A DNA stretch of 64,000 nucleotides, from the NCBI RefSeq assembly GCF_002270355.1, contig NZ_NJFZ01000009.1, forward strand, positions 62,001-126,000, given 5' to 3'. Below are positions 1-8,463 of the stretch, piece after piece (position 1 is the first letter of the stretch; each line of letters opens with the position of its first letter). The notes beneath the pieces were generated by a model. That model searched no databases, had not been told where the DNA came from, and worked only from the letters and a program-made list of their open reading frames with translations. This DNA is from Flectobacillus sp. BAB-3569 (GTDB lineage: Bacteria; Bacteroidota; Bacteroidia; Cytophagales; Spirosomataceae). Both the position numbers and the translations under genes were made by a program.

Positions 1-291
1 AATAATTAATATGACTTTTGTGGGCGAGATGGTGCGGGTAGATAGTTTTTTTACAAAAGCGCAAATTTGATTTCAATTATCAGAGTTTAGTAGGAAAGTT
101 TTGGAAAGATTTTTTATATTCGTGAAACATTTGTGGAACACTCTTTGTAAATCTCCTTCGAAAGAGAGATATTTGAAGGTAGATTGAGTTATTCCTTATT
201 GGTTATTCAGGATTCGTAGTTCTGTAAATCAAATTACCATCGGCTGTATAACTAATAATCAGTAACTGAAACAAGTAACTCAAAAAATCAA

Positions 292-1071
292 ATGGGGAAA
301 GTAATTGCGATTGCCAACCAAAAAGGAGGAGTTGGTAAAACAACTACCACTATCAACCTAGCAGCAAGTCTTGCCGCACTAGAATTTAGGACGCTAATAG
401 TCGATGCCGATCCTCAAGCAAACTCTACATCGGGTTTGGGCTACAACCCAAAAGAAATCCAAAACTCTATTTATGAGTGCATGGTAGATGGGGTTCAGGT
501 ACAAGATATTATCATCGAGACGGATTTGCCTTACTTACACTTGATTCCGTCACATATCGACTTGGTAGGTGCCGAAATCGAAATGATTAACCTTCGCGAC
601 CGCGAACAGCGTATGAAAGAATGCCTTCAAACGGTATTGCACGAGTACGATTTCGTGATTGTTGACTGTTCGCCTTCTCTAGGCTTGATTACGATCAATG
701 CTCTTACAGCTGCTGATTCGGTCATTATTCCAGTGCAGTGCGAATATTTTGCGCTCGAAGGTTTGGGTAAATTGTTGAATACCGTTAAGATTATTCAATC
801 TAGACTCAACACTGCTTTGACCATCGAAGGTATTTTGCTAACGATGTACGATTTGCGTGTTCGCCTATCCAATCAAGTGGTTGCAGAAGTTACTTCACAC
901 TTCCAAAGCATGGTTTTCAACACGATTATTCCTCGCAATATTCGTTTGTCTGAATCCCCTAGTTTTGGTGTACCAGCTATTGCTCACGACTCAGAAAGCA
1001 AGGGAGCAATTAGTTATTTGAACCTTGCCAGAGAAATTCTTGCAAAAAATGGCTATGTAAATCAGGAATAG
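292..1071 (+). CDS. parA: ParA family chromosome-partitioning ATPase
   Basis: ParA/Soj ATPase that works with ParB to segregate newly replicated chromosome origins; it binds DNA non-specifically as an ATP dimer and is released by ParB. The 259-residue protein begins with the deviant Walker A motif KGGVGKTT (residues 11-18, with the signature first lysine). It carries the Walker B segment FVIVDCSPSLGL near residue 120 and ends in the usual helical region, so it has the length of chromosomal Soj proteins with no extra N-terminal helix-turn-helix as in plasmid ParA. The ATG start gives the motif at the expected distance. parB follows 137 bases later but has its own promoter, so the two may be only partly cotranscribed. 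Confidence 0.96.
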   Translation: MGKVIAIANQKGGVGKTTTTINLAASLAALEFRTLIVDADPQANSTSGLGYNPKEIQNSIYECMVDGVQVQDIIIETDLPYLHLIPSHIDLVGAEIEMINLRDREQRMKECLQTVLHEYDFVIVDCSPSLGLITINALTAADSVIIPVQCEYFALEGLGKLLNTVKIIQSRLNTALTIEGILLTMYDLRVRLSNQVVAEVTSHFQSMVFNTIIPRNIRLSESPSFGVPAIAHDSESKGAISYLNLAREILAKNGYVNQE

Positions 1072-1159
1072 ATTGGTGGAGAAAACGTTGATACAACAAC
1101 TTCTTTTCTTTTAAAAACAACTTATCTGTTTATTGGGATATTCACATGGTGAGACATTC

Positions 1160-1188
1160 TTGCCGAAATTAGCGCCAATATACATTTG
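1160..1188 (+). promoter_or_regulatory. Bacteroidota-type promoter of parB
   Basis: TTG at 1160-1162, an 18-base spacer, then TACATTTG at 1181-1188 matches the Bacteroidota -33/-7 consensus (TTG, about 19 bases, TAnnTTTG). The parB ATG is 20 bases downstream of the -7 element. Confidence 0.6.
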
Positions 1189-1208
1189 TACTTATTAACT
1201 TTTATACC

Positions 1209-2150
1209 ATGAGTAAAATGGAATTACCTGCAAAAAAACGTGTTGGACTTGGCAGAGGCTTAGGAGCTTTGTTACAGGACTCAGATTCAGTTAATGGTGT
1301 AAATAATACCAGACCTAGTAACCCTACACCCATCGAGCGTCCTCAACGTTTGGAGCAAATTAGCTCGATGAACGAAATTTCGGTAGATACTATCGAAACC
1401 AACCCGTATCAACCTCGTACTCATTTCGATGAGGAGGCTCTCAACGAATTGGCCGATTCAATCCGTGTACAAGGGATTATTCAGCCTATTACGGTGCGTC
1501 AAATTGCCCCAAATAAATATCAGCTTATTTCGGGAGAACGCCGTTTGCAAGCATCTAAGCGTGCAGGTTTACGCATGATTCCTGCCTATGTGCGCACGGC
1601 TGACGACCAACAAATGTTGGAAATGGCTTTAATCGAAAACATTCAGCGTGAAAACTTGAATGCGATCGAAATTGCCTTGAGTTATCAGCGTTTGATTACC
1701 GAATGTAGCCTTAAGCAAGAAGAGCTTGGAGATAGAGTTGGTAAAAACCGTACGACTGTCAATAACTACATTCGTCTGTTGAAACTTCCTGATGTGATTC
1801 AGGTGGCATTACGCGATAACAAGATTTCGATGGGACACGCGCGTGCTATTATCAATATTGACAATCGTGAGCACCAACTATCTATTTTTAACAAAACCAT
1901 CGCCGAAGAATGGTCTGTTCGTAAAGTAGAAGAGGCTGTAAGAGAATTGTCAAACGCCAAATTAATGGCTGAAGGTGTTGATAAAAAAGGTGGCGTAAAA
2001 CAAGAAATAAGAAGCCTTCAATTTAGACTTCAGGCTTATTTTGGTTCAAAAGTAACCGTAAAAGCAGATGACAAAGGCAAAGGAGAAATCAAGATTCCGT
2101 TTACTTCACAAGAAGAATTAGACAAAATTTTGCTCTCAATCAAAGCTTAA
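1209..2150 (+). CDS. parB: ParB family partition protein
   Basis: ParB/Spo0J, the CTP-dependent DNA clamp that loads at parS sites and stimulates ParA. The 313-residue protein has a basic N-terminal tail with the GLGRGLGALL segment typical of chromosomal ParB (it contacts ParA), the ParB nuclease-like domain from about residue 55 with NPYQPR, the CTP-binding GERR box at residues 109-112, a central helix-turn-helix at about 160-195 and a C-terminal dimerisation domain. Immediately downstream of parA on the same strand. No clear full parS site was found in the window by eye; only a half-site-like sequence lies before parA. Confidence 0.96.
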   Translation: MSKMELPAKKRVGLGRGLGALLQDSDSVNGVNNTRPSNPTPIERPQRLEQISSMNEISVDTIETNPYQPRTHFDEEALNELADSIRVQGIIQPITVRQIAPNKYQLISGERRLQASKRAGLRMIPAYVRTADDQQMLEMALIENIQRENLNAIEIALSYQRLITECSLKQEELGDRVGKNRTTVNNYIRLLKLPDVIQVALRDNKISMGHARAIINIDNREHQLSIFNKTIAEEWSVRKVEEAVRELSNAKLMAEGVDKKGGVKQEIRSLQFRLQAYFGSKVTVKADDKGKGEIKIPFTSQEELDKILLSIKA

Positions 2151-2197
2151 CTCTGGTCGATTTTCCAACAATAGTTTTGTTAAATCTTGTTAAGGCA

Positions 2198-2228
2198 TTG
2201 AAAACGAAGTTATTTTACATGAACTTTG
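2198..2228 (+). promoter_or_regulatory. Probable promoter of the DUF5683 gene
   Basis: TTG at 2198-2200, a 20-base spacer and GAACTTTG at 2221-2228, one base off the TAnnTTTG consensus. The TTG that opens the longest reading frame (2226) lies inside this element, which argues for the ATG at 2253 as the real start. Confidence 0.45.
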
Positions 2229-2252
2229 CAAGAAATTTTGACTAGAATACGC

Positions 2253-2873
2253 ATGAAACACATACAAAAAGTATGGCTTTTGAGTATAATTGCTATGTTG
2301 TTGAGCTATTGTTCACCAGCACAAATCTTGAAAGCAGATACCATTCAAATTCCAAAAGATGACTTGACAAAAGTAGCTAAGTCATTAGATTCAGGGAAAA
2401 AGCAGTATAAGATTATTCCAAGAATAGCTACTATTCGTTCAGCAATGGTGCCAGGATGGGGACAAATCTATAATCGACAGTATTGGAAGTTGCCAATTTT
2501 AGCGGCAGGTTTTGGGGTGAATGTCTATTTTATTATTCATAACAATGAATACTATCAACTGTTCTTGAATAAATCAAGATATGTAACAGAGAATAAGCTA
2601 ACGGGGACGTCCATTACTTATAATGGTGTTACTCGTGAGATGACGGCAGCACAACTAAAAACTGGAACCCAATATTATCACCGATATAGAGATACTGCAA
2701 TCTTGTTTGTACTCGTCATTTGGGCAGCCAATATCGTTGATGCCAATGTAACGGCACACTTAAAAACATTTGATTTGACTGATGATATTTCAATGAAAAT
2801 ACAACCATCTGTGACGACTCCTTTTATGAATAGTCCTGCGTTTGGTGCAAAAATCACATTGGCGTTGAAATAA
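2253..2873 (+). CDS. DUF5683-like membrane protein
   Basis: A 206-residue protein of the DUF5683 type, a family common in Bacteroidota and of unknown function. It has an N-terminal signal/anchor sequence (about residues 5-25), then a segment with the RSAMVPGWGQIYNRQYWKLP motif. That motif resembles the glycine-rich membrane hairpin of TM2-like domains. Further hydrophobic segments follow near residues 80-95 and 150-165. The frame is open upstream to a TTG at 2226, but that codon overlaps a promoter-like box, so the ATG at 2253 is preferred. It lies between parB and dapB on the same strand; this parA-parB-DUF5683-dapB-lepB order looks like a housekeeping cluster. Confidence 0.75.
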   Translation: MKHIQKVWLLSIIAMLLSYCSPAQILKADTIQIPKDDLTKVAKSLDSGKKQYKIIPRIATIRSAMVPGWGQIYNRQYWKLPILAAGFGVNVYFIIHNNEYYQLFLNKSRYVTENKLTGTSITYNGVTREMTAAQLKTGTQYYHRYRDTAILFVLVIWAANIVDANVTAHLKTFDLTDDISMKIQPSVTTPFMNSPAFGAKITLALK

Positions 2874-2914
2874 TAAATAGAATTAAAATTTTCACATAAA
2901 TAGTCTCAATTAAC

Positions 2915-3631
2915 ATGAATATTGTTCTTCTCGGCTATGGCAAAATGGGTAAAGTAATAGAGAAGATTGCTCTGAGCCGAGGTCATAACATAGTAGCACG
3001 AATCGACGTAAATAACCGTAGCGAATTCGACGCTCTAACCGCTGCTGATGTAGATGCAGTCATTGAATTTAGCCATCCTCTTTCAGCATACGAAAATGTA
3101 AAATCTTGTATCGAAAAAGGTATTCCAGTAGTTTCAGGAACGACAGGTTGGCTAGAGAAAAAGCCTGAGTTAGAGGCTTTAACATTAGAAAAAGGAAGTG
3201 CATTTTTCTGGTCTTCAAATTATTCAATTGGGGTTAACATATTTTTTAAACTGAATAAAATGTTAGCCAAATTGATGAGTCCTCAAAAACAGTATAGCGT
3301 AAGCACTACCGAGATTCATCATACTGAAAAGAAAGATTCTCCAAGTGGAACAGCTATTACTATTGCTGAAGGTTTAATTGAAAATCTTGCTGGCAAAGAC
3401 AAATGGATTAATAACGAAATTCCTGCCGAAAATGAAGTGGCAATTTGGTCGGCTCGTGAAGGCAAAGTGCCAGGAACGCACATTGTTAAATATATTTCTG
3501 ATATTGACCAAATCGAAATTTTGCACCAAGCTCATGGTCGTGAAGGTTTTGCATTGGGCGCAGTGATTGCAGCAGAGTGGATTGCTGACAAAAAAGGCGT
3601 ATTTGGCATGGAAGATTTGTTAGCAGAATAA
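2915..3631 (+). CDS. dapB: 4-hydroxy-tetrahydrodipicolinate reductase
   Basis: DapB reduces 4-hydroxy-tetrahydrodipicolinate with NAD(P)H in the diaminopimelate/lysine pathway in the cytoplasm. The 238-residue protein starts with the nucleotide-binding GYGKMG loop (residues 7-12) and carries the signature IHHTEKKDSPSGTA (about 134-147), which contains the catalytic His pair, the Lys proton donor and the substrate-binding SGTA. It is shorter than E. coli DapB (273), as usual in Bacteroidota. A strong hairpin terminator follows, separating it from lepB. Confidence 0.95.
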   Translation: MNIVLLGYGKMGKVIEKIALSRGHNIVARIDVNNRSEFDALTAADVDAVIEFSHPLSAYENVKSCIEKGIPVVSGTTGWLEKKPELEALTLEKGSAFFWSSNYSIGVNIFFKLNKMLAKLMSPQKQYSVSTTEIHHTEKKDSPSGTAITIAEGLIENLAGKDKWINNEIPAENEVAIWSAREGKVPGTHIVKYISDIDQIEILHQAHGREGFALGAVIAAEWIADKKGVFGMEDLLAE

Positions 3632-3639
3632 TAGCATTC

Positions 3640-3681
3640 AAAAGCACTAAGTAATACAATGTTGGATTACTTAGTGCTTTT
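3640..3681. terminator. Hairpin terminator after dapB
   Basis: Perfect 15-base inverted repeat (3640-3654 with 3667-3681, loop 12) ending in a T-rich tract, 8 bases after the dapB stop codon. Confidence 0.8.
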
Positions 3682-3798
3682 ATTTTGTCAATGTTTGAAA
3701 AATAAATTCATGGAAATGTAATTCTAGGTAAAGAATCACGACTTATTGTGTAAAAGCTTAGCTACATAACCATCAAAGAAATTTAAGATTTTTGTAAA

Positions 3799-4971
3799 AT
3801 GTCTGAAAAAAAGCCTGTTAAAAAGTCAGCCTTTCGTGAGTGGGTTGATTCAGTTGTATTTGCAGTTGTGGCTGCTACCTTGATTCGTTTCTTCTTTTTC
3901 GAAGCCTATACGATTCCGACCTCATCTATGGAAAGTAGCTTGATGGTTGGAGATTTCTTGTTTGTGAGCAAACTCCACTATGGTGTTCGTACGCCTAAAA
4001 CGCCATTACAAGTACCATTGACTCACCAAAAAATTTGGGGTACAGATTTACCTTCTTATTTAACTTGGTTAGATCTTCCTATTTACCGTTTGCCAGGTTT
4101 TTCTGATGTTACTAAAGGCGACGCTGTTGTTTTCAATGTGCCAAATTATTCACCAGATGGAGATGCTCCTGTTGATTTAAAAACCTATTATATCAAACGT
4201 TGTGTTGCTACAGCTGGAGATTTGATTGAAATTAAAAATACACAGTTGTACATCAATGGTAAACCTGCTACCAATCCTGCCAAGATGCAACATGGTTATA
4301 TTCTTAAAACAACAAAAGAAATTACAGACGTAAAACCTTTTGAAGAATTGGGAATATACAATGGTATCGATGCCATGGGACATGAGAATAATAACCTAGT
4401 AGGACCTTACCAAGGAGATTCTTCTGATACGAAAAAAGGATATTTTGTATATGTGGTGAATACTTTCGAATCAAATATTGCTAAATTAAAGCAGTTGGAT
4501 GGTGTGAAAGAAATCTCTCCTATTATTTCTCCAAAAGGTGAGCGTATGGAGGTTGGTGCAAATATCATTCACCAAGAAGATGCGCCAATGAGTTCAGCAC
4601 TTTATAACTGGAATCGTGATAATTTTGGACCGATTCAAGTGCCAAAAGCTGGTTTGACAATCCAATTGGATTCAATGAATATCGATAAGTATAAGTATGT
4701 TATCAAGTATTACGAAGGAAATAAAAACGTTGTTATCGAAAATTATAAAGTAAGTATCGATGGCAAGCCTGTTACTTCTTATACTTTCAAACAAGATTAT
4801 TACTTTATGATGGGTGACAACCGTCACAATTCAGAAGATTCAAGATTCTTTGGTTTTGTTCCTGCTGATCATATTGTTGGTAAAGCGGTATTCATCTGGA
4901 TGTCACTTGACCCGAACAAATCTTTCTTGAGTAAAATTCGTTGGAACAGATTATTCAGATTTGTTGAATAG
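3799..4971 (+). CDS. lepB: Signal peptidase I
   Basis: Membrane-bound serine/lysine protease that removes signal peptides from exported proteins. The 390-residue protein has one N-terminal membrane segment (about 17-36), followed by box B with the catalytic serine (Ser43 in TSSMESSLMVGD). The catalytic lysine is in YYIKRCVA (Lys133), and the C-terminal box MMGDNRHNSEDSRFFG is present. It is longer than E. coli-type cores because of a roughly 150-residue insertion between the lysine box and the GDN box, a known feature of Bacteroidota LepB. The gene stands alone between terminators. Confidence 0.95.
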   Translation: MSEKKPVKKSAFREWVDSVVFAVVAATLIRFFFFEAYTIPTSSMESSLMVGDFLFVSKLHYGVRTPKTPLQVPLTHQKIWGTDLPSYLTWLDLPIYRLPGFSDVTKGDAVVFNVPNYSPDGDAPVDLKTYYIKRCVATAGDLIEIKNTQLYINGKPATNPAKMQHGYILKTTKEITDVKPFEELGIYNGIDAMGHENNNLVGPYQGDSSDTKKGYFVYVVNTFESNIAKLKQLDGVKEISPIISPKGERMEVGANIIHQEDAPMSSALYNWNRDNFGPIQVPKAGLTIQLDSMNIDKYKYVIKYYEGNKNVVIENYKVSIDGKPVTSYTFKQDYYFMMGDNRHNSEDSRFFGFVPADHIVGKAVFIWMSLDPNKSFLSKIRWNRLFRFVE

Positions 4972-5000
4972 CAATAAGATTTCAAGTATTGATTTACTAG

Positions 5001-5059
5001 AAAAAGATATACAAAAAGGCTGACTCAACACTGAGTCAGCCCTTTTTGTATATCTTTTT
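5001..5059. terminator. Bidirectional terminator between lepB and the convergent methyltransferase gene
   Basis: Very long inverted repeat: the arms 5001-5027 and 5032-5059 pair almost perfectly (one extra C) around the loop at 5028-5031, with A- and T-runs on both sides. It serves convergent genes on both strands. Confidence 0.88.
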
Positions 5060-5067
5060 GGTTTTAT

Positions 5068-6354
5068 TTACTCAACGTAAAGAACCAAACCTTTTAGATA
5101 ACTTCCTTCTGGATGGAAGAAATTAACAGGGTGGTCTGATGGTTGCGTCAAATGGTGTAATACTCTCACTTGTCGCCCAGCCTCTAACGCTGCTGATACA
5201 ACTGTATTGTAAAACAATTCTCTATCTACTACTTGTGAGCATGAGAACGTAAACAAAATGCCACCTTTGCCCAAACGCTTAAAACCTTCCATATTCAAAC
5301 GCTTATAACCTTGCACTGCACGGTGGCGAGCATCCATACTTTTCGCATACGCAGGAGGGTCAAGAACAATCAAGTCATAAAATTGGTCGTTTGCTTTCAG
5401 ATATTTCATAACATCTTCAGCATAAGCCTCATGATTATTGGCGTTTTTGTCTCCAAAGTTTGCTTCTACGTTCTGATTTACCAAGTCAATGGCTTTTTGT
5501 GAAACGTCCACCGAGTGAACCAAAGTTGCTCCTTCGTTGAGTGCATAAATTGAAAAGCCACCAGAATAACAGAACGAGTTTAACACTTTGCGATCTTTCG
5601 CATAACGAGCCAATAAAGCTCGGTTATCACGCTGATCAAGGAAGAAACCAGTTTTTTGCCCAGTTTCCCAGTTAATCAAAAACGTATGACCATTTTCTTT
5701 GGCTGGATGAGGTACTGAACTTGTTCCGATTAAATATCCATTTTTTTGATTTGCGGCATATTGAGGAGGCAAAGTCTCTACGCTTTTATCATAAATAGCC
5801 ACTAAGTTATCGCCCAACGCTCTTTTGATGGCATTTGCCAATTTATGACGCTCAAGGTGCATTCCAATGCTATGAGCTTGTAAAACTGCTACGCCATTAT
5901 AAACATCCACGATTAGTCCAGGACAACCGTCACCTTCACCATGAATCAAACGGAAACAATTGGTTTGTTCAAAGTCGATTAATTTACGTACTTCAAAAGC
6001 TTGCGCCATTTTGTTAAACCAAAATTCTTCGTCAGCTTCTGTTTGTTCAAATGAAAATATTTTTACAGCAATACTTCCTTCGTGGTAATGGCCAGTAGCC
6101 AAAAAGCTACCTTCAAAATCTAATACATCTACCACCTGTCCGTCTGTTGGTTCTCCTAAAATTTGGGAAATTGCCCCAGAAAATACCCAAGGGTGAAAAC
6201 GTTTTACAGGTAATTCTTTGCCTGCATTTAATACAACCGCAGGTTTATCCAAACTAAGATGACTTAAATCTGACTTTACAGCAGGTTTATTAGTCTTATG
6301 ATTAGGCTGATTTTTTCTACGAAAATCGCTATTTCTTCTAAATTGATTTTTCAT
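5068..6354 (-). CDS. RlmI-like class I SAM-dependent rRNA (cytosine) methyltransferase
   Basis: A 428-residue protein of the RlmI/YccW family, which methylates C5 of a cytosine in 23S rRNA. After a basic, disordered N-terminus (about 1-35) there is a PUA-type RNA-binding domain (about 40-120, with FHPWVFSGAI). A linker domain follows with GFFLDQRDNR, then the SAM fold with LNSFCYSGGFSIYAL and the DPPAYAKS catalytic-side motif near residue 332. The longest frame starts at 6393 but the ATG at 6354 is preferred: a TACCTTTG promoter element ends just upstream of it, and residues before it would be hydrophobic and atypical. The exact rRNA target is inferred from the family only. Confidence 0.88.
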   Translation of the reverse strand: MKNQFRRNSDFRRKNQPNHKTNKPAVKSDLSHLSLDKPAVVLNAGKELPVKRFHPWVFSGAISQILGEPTDGQVVDVLDFEGSFLATGHYHEGSIAVKIFSFEQTEADEEFWFNKMAQAFEVRKLIDFEQTNCFRLIHGEGDGCPGLIVDVYNGVAVLQAHSIGMHLERHKLANAIKRALGDNLVAIYDKSVETLPPQYAANQKNGYLIGTSSVPHPAKENGHTFLINWETGQKTGFFLDQRDNRALLARYAKDRKVLNSFCYSGGFSIYALNEGATLVHSVDVSQKAIDLVNQNVEANFGDKNANNHEAYAEDVMKYLKANDQFYDLIVLDPPAYAKSMDARHRAVQGYKRLNMEGFKRLGKGGILFTFSCSQVVDRELFYNTVVSAALEAGRQVRVLHHLTQPSDHPVNFFHPEGSYLKGLVLYVE

Positions 6355-6358
6355 AATA

Positions 6359-6366
6359 CAAAGGTA
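6359..6366 (-). promoter_or_regulatory. -7 element (TACCTTTG on the minus strand) next to the methyltransferase start
   Basis: Reads CAAAGGTA on the plus strand. It ends only 4 bases before the ATG at 6354, so a transcript would begin at or next to the start codon (possible leaderless mRNA). No convincing -33 TTG at the right distance. Confidence 0.4.
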
Positions 6367-6415
6367 GAAGATAAATTGTCTGAATTGAAGCAAAATTATA
6401 GCTCAAGTGATAGAC

Positions 6416-6440
6416 TTGCGTAATTTTCGTGATTACGCAA
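6416..6440. other. Perfect 9-base hairpin between two minus-strand genes
   Basis: ttgcgtaat at 6416-6424 pairs with attacgcaa at 6432-6440, loop of 7. It lies between the end of the phospholipase-like gene (6535) and the methyltransferase gene. No T-run follows on the minus strand, so it may be an operator or mRNA-end structure rather than a classic terminator. Confidence 0.4.
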
Positions 6441-6534
6441 TAATGTTTCTAAAATACTTTTCAACTTTTAGTCTTTAGCATAATGCTTAAATCCTAATGC
6501 CGTATTTTTATCCTTATCTTCTACCAGAAATTTA

Positions 6535-7530
6535 TTATTCATTTTCGTCCCTAGCTGAAAAAATACGTTTGAGCCAAGAATTTGCTTCTTTTTTATCCGC
6601 TATTTGTAATGAATCACTCAAGTTTTGTTGAGATAAATCGTTTAAATCTGGTTGTCCTGCATCGATCCAACAAGTGTACCAAAAATCTCCAATCATTTTC
6701 ACTGTTGCCTGCATTTGGCGCTCCACTTGATGATTGAGAAGATTATGATAGGTTTGACTATAGAACTGAGAATAGGTTCTGGTGTTAATGGCATTTCGTT
6801 CGTCCACGCTGAATTGCTTGTTGGATGGAATATGAGTTTGTAGTGCTTTTTCAAACCTAAAAACAGAATCCAGACAAGCGTTCGCAACCCTAATATGTGC
6901 CCAAATGCGTTTTTGTGGAGATTTTACATATTCGGCTTTTCCTACAAAAAAATCATAATCCTTAGAAAAAAGCTCAGGAAGTCTTGATTCCCAGAGACCA
7001 TGAATCCCAACTTGTTGTGTTTTTTGTCCATTATAGTTAGAGGTAGTATGCAATGGAACATTTGAGTCTCCAATATAATGCCCAATTTCTGCCGAACATT
7101 TTAGGATAAGGGGCAAATTTTTGGATTCAAATGCTTTAGTGAGGCGATATTTCATAAACTGAATATGCCAAGGTACAATACCATGCTTTTTGAGGGTATC
7201 CTCGGAGTATTTTTCCACCACCTGCTCCCAAGGTTTTTGCAAATGAAAAAACGCACTGTCGCCATAATAATCTAAGTCGATAAAATGCCTTGGTGCTTCA
7301 TCAGGAATCGCATAGCGTCGTTTGTCGGGGTCTACAGCATGTTCGACAATATACCCAAGATGTTTTTTATAAAAAACAATCATTTCTGGTGGGAGTGTAA
7401 AAACTGCAAGTCGATTGATGAGTTGATGCCCAAAAAATCCCCAATGACTAACTTGATCAGAATTAGCAGGGAAGGAGTAGCCATAAAGCATAAGAAGTAA
7501 AAAACTTCGTAGAAATAGGGTAGGTTTCAT
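6535..7530 (-). CDS. Secreted zinc-dependent phospholipase C / S1-P1 nuclease-like protein (paralogue 1)
   Basis: A 331-residue exported protein with a signal peptide (about 1-24) and the ligand pattern of the trinuclear-zinc phospholipase C/P1 nuclease fold. It shows W-x4-H close to the mature N-terminus (HWGFFGH), an Asp then RHFID, the HYIGDSNVPLH block (His, Asp at +4, His at +10) and HGLWE (His, Glu at +4). The final ligand is Glu, as in Bacillus cereus phospholipase C; P1 nuclease has Asp. The C-terminus carries FWYTCWIDAGQPDL. A paralogue at 51684-52676 shares all these blocks. Whether it cuts phospholipids or nucleic acids cannot be told from sequence. Confidence 0.78.
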   Translation of the reverse strand: MKPTLFLRSFLLLMLYGYSFPANSDQVSHWGFFGHQLINRLAVFTLPPEMIVFYKKHLGYIVEHAVDPDKRRYAIPDEAPRHFIDLDYYGDSAFFHLQKPWEQVVEKYSEDTLKKHGIVPWHIQFMKYRLTKAFESKNLPLILKCSAEIGHYIGDSNVPLHTTSNYNGQKTQQVGIHGLWESRLPELFSKDYDFFVGKAEYVKSPQKRIWAHIRVANACLDSVFRFEKALQTHIPSNKQFSVDERNAINTRTYSQFYSQTYHNLLNHQVERQMQATVKMIGDFWYTCWIDAGQPDLNDLSQQNLSDSLQIADKKEANSWLKRIFSARDENE

Positions 7531-7689
7531 GTGAGAACTATCAAAATAAGATGAATAAATTGATTAAAGTTACATGGCTAATCTTGGAAATGCAATTTAT
7601 TTCAACGACATTTGCACCGCAAAAATCAATTTTTCAATTAATATTGAGTAAATTATTGGTAAATCTGAAAAGAAAATACTACAATTAGG

Positions 7690-7720
7690 TTGTGGAAGTC
7701 TAACTTTTTCTGTACCTTTG
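7690..7720 (+). promoter_or_regulatory. Promoter of rpsT
   Basis: TTG at 7690-7692, a 20-base spacer and TACCTTTG at 7713-7720, a near-ideal Bacteroidota promoter, 40 bases before the rpsT ATG. Confidence 0.75.
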
Positions 7721-7760
7721 CACTTCAATTTAGAAAACCAATATTATTCGGGAAATAAAA

Positions 7761-8018
7761 ATGGCAAATCACAAATCAGCGTTAAAAAGAATTAGAGCGA
7801 ACGAAGCTAAAAGATTGCGTAACCGTTACCAACACAAGACTACTCGTACAATGGTAAAACGTTTACGTGAAACTAACGATAAAGCAGTAGCTTCTGAACT
7901 CTATAAGAAAGTTTCTTCAGCTTTAGACAAATTGGCTAAGAAGAACATTATTCACAAAAATAAAGCTTCTAACTTGAAATCAAAGTTAGCTAAGTTGGTG
8001 AGTAAAGTAGCAGCTTAA
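7761..8018 (+). CDS. rpsT: 30S ribosomal protein S20
   Basis: Small (85 residues), very basic, helical protein with the S20 opening MANHKSALKRIRANEAKRLRNR and the C-terminal helix ending in KLAKLVSKVAA. S20 binds 16S rRNA at the base of the 30S body. Single gene with its own promoter and a strong terminator. Confidence 0.97.
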   Translation: MANHKSALKRIRANEAKRLRNRYQHKTTRTMVKRLRETNDKAVASELYKKVSSALDKLAKKNIIHKNKASNLKSKLAKLVSKVAA

Positions 8019-8042
8019 TCAGCTTCAAAATACTAAGTCTAG

Positions 8043-8074
8043 AAAGGGTCTCATTTTCGAATGAGACCCTTTTT
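8043..8074 (+). terminator. rpsT terminator with a UUCG tetraloop
   Basis: 13-base perfect stem (8043-8055 with 8060-8072) closed by TTCG and followed by T residues, 24 bases after the rpsT stop. Confidence 0.9.
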
Positions 8075-8190
8075 GTATGATTAATACTAGATTATAAGCC
8101 AAAGTCATTAGGCAAAAGTGTATTCGTGATTTCATTCAATACATTTTAAATATCTAGCTTAAGGCATGTAGCTTAAGTTAGTGGGCAAAA

Positions 8191-8320
8191 TAAAATTTAA
8201 GATTGTTCTTTGGGCTTTCAGATAATGGCTTCCTGCTGTGGGCTTAGGGTAAAATGTATGTCCTTGGTCGTTAAAAATATTTTAACACTCTTTGCCTTGT
8301 GCCTGTTGCCTTGTCCCTAG
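8191..8320. repeat. Dispersed intergenic repeat, copy A
   Basis: The 8075-8463 gap before radC holds no gene. Bases 8191-8270 closely match 23238-23325 (start aaaatttaagattgt, end ccttggtcgttaaaa). Bases 8268-8312 match the reverse complement of about 23138-23183 (aaggcaacaggcacaaggca). Non-coding, composite, repeated sequence. Confidence 0.75.
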
Positions 8321-8463
8321 GATAAAAACTGAAATATAATTTTGCACTAATACTTAATACCTATTGAAGTAATAGCACAAATACTAAAATTTTCAAAAAA
8401 TACGACTTATTACAATACTTTTCTACATATTTACCTAAAAAAATATAGTAAATACATTCACCT

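Noticed and set aside
114-129. parS-like sequence (cgtgaaaca half site) before parA
   Set aside because: Only the right half of the consensus TGTTNCACGTGAAACA is present; the left half does not match, so a parS call is not supported.
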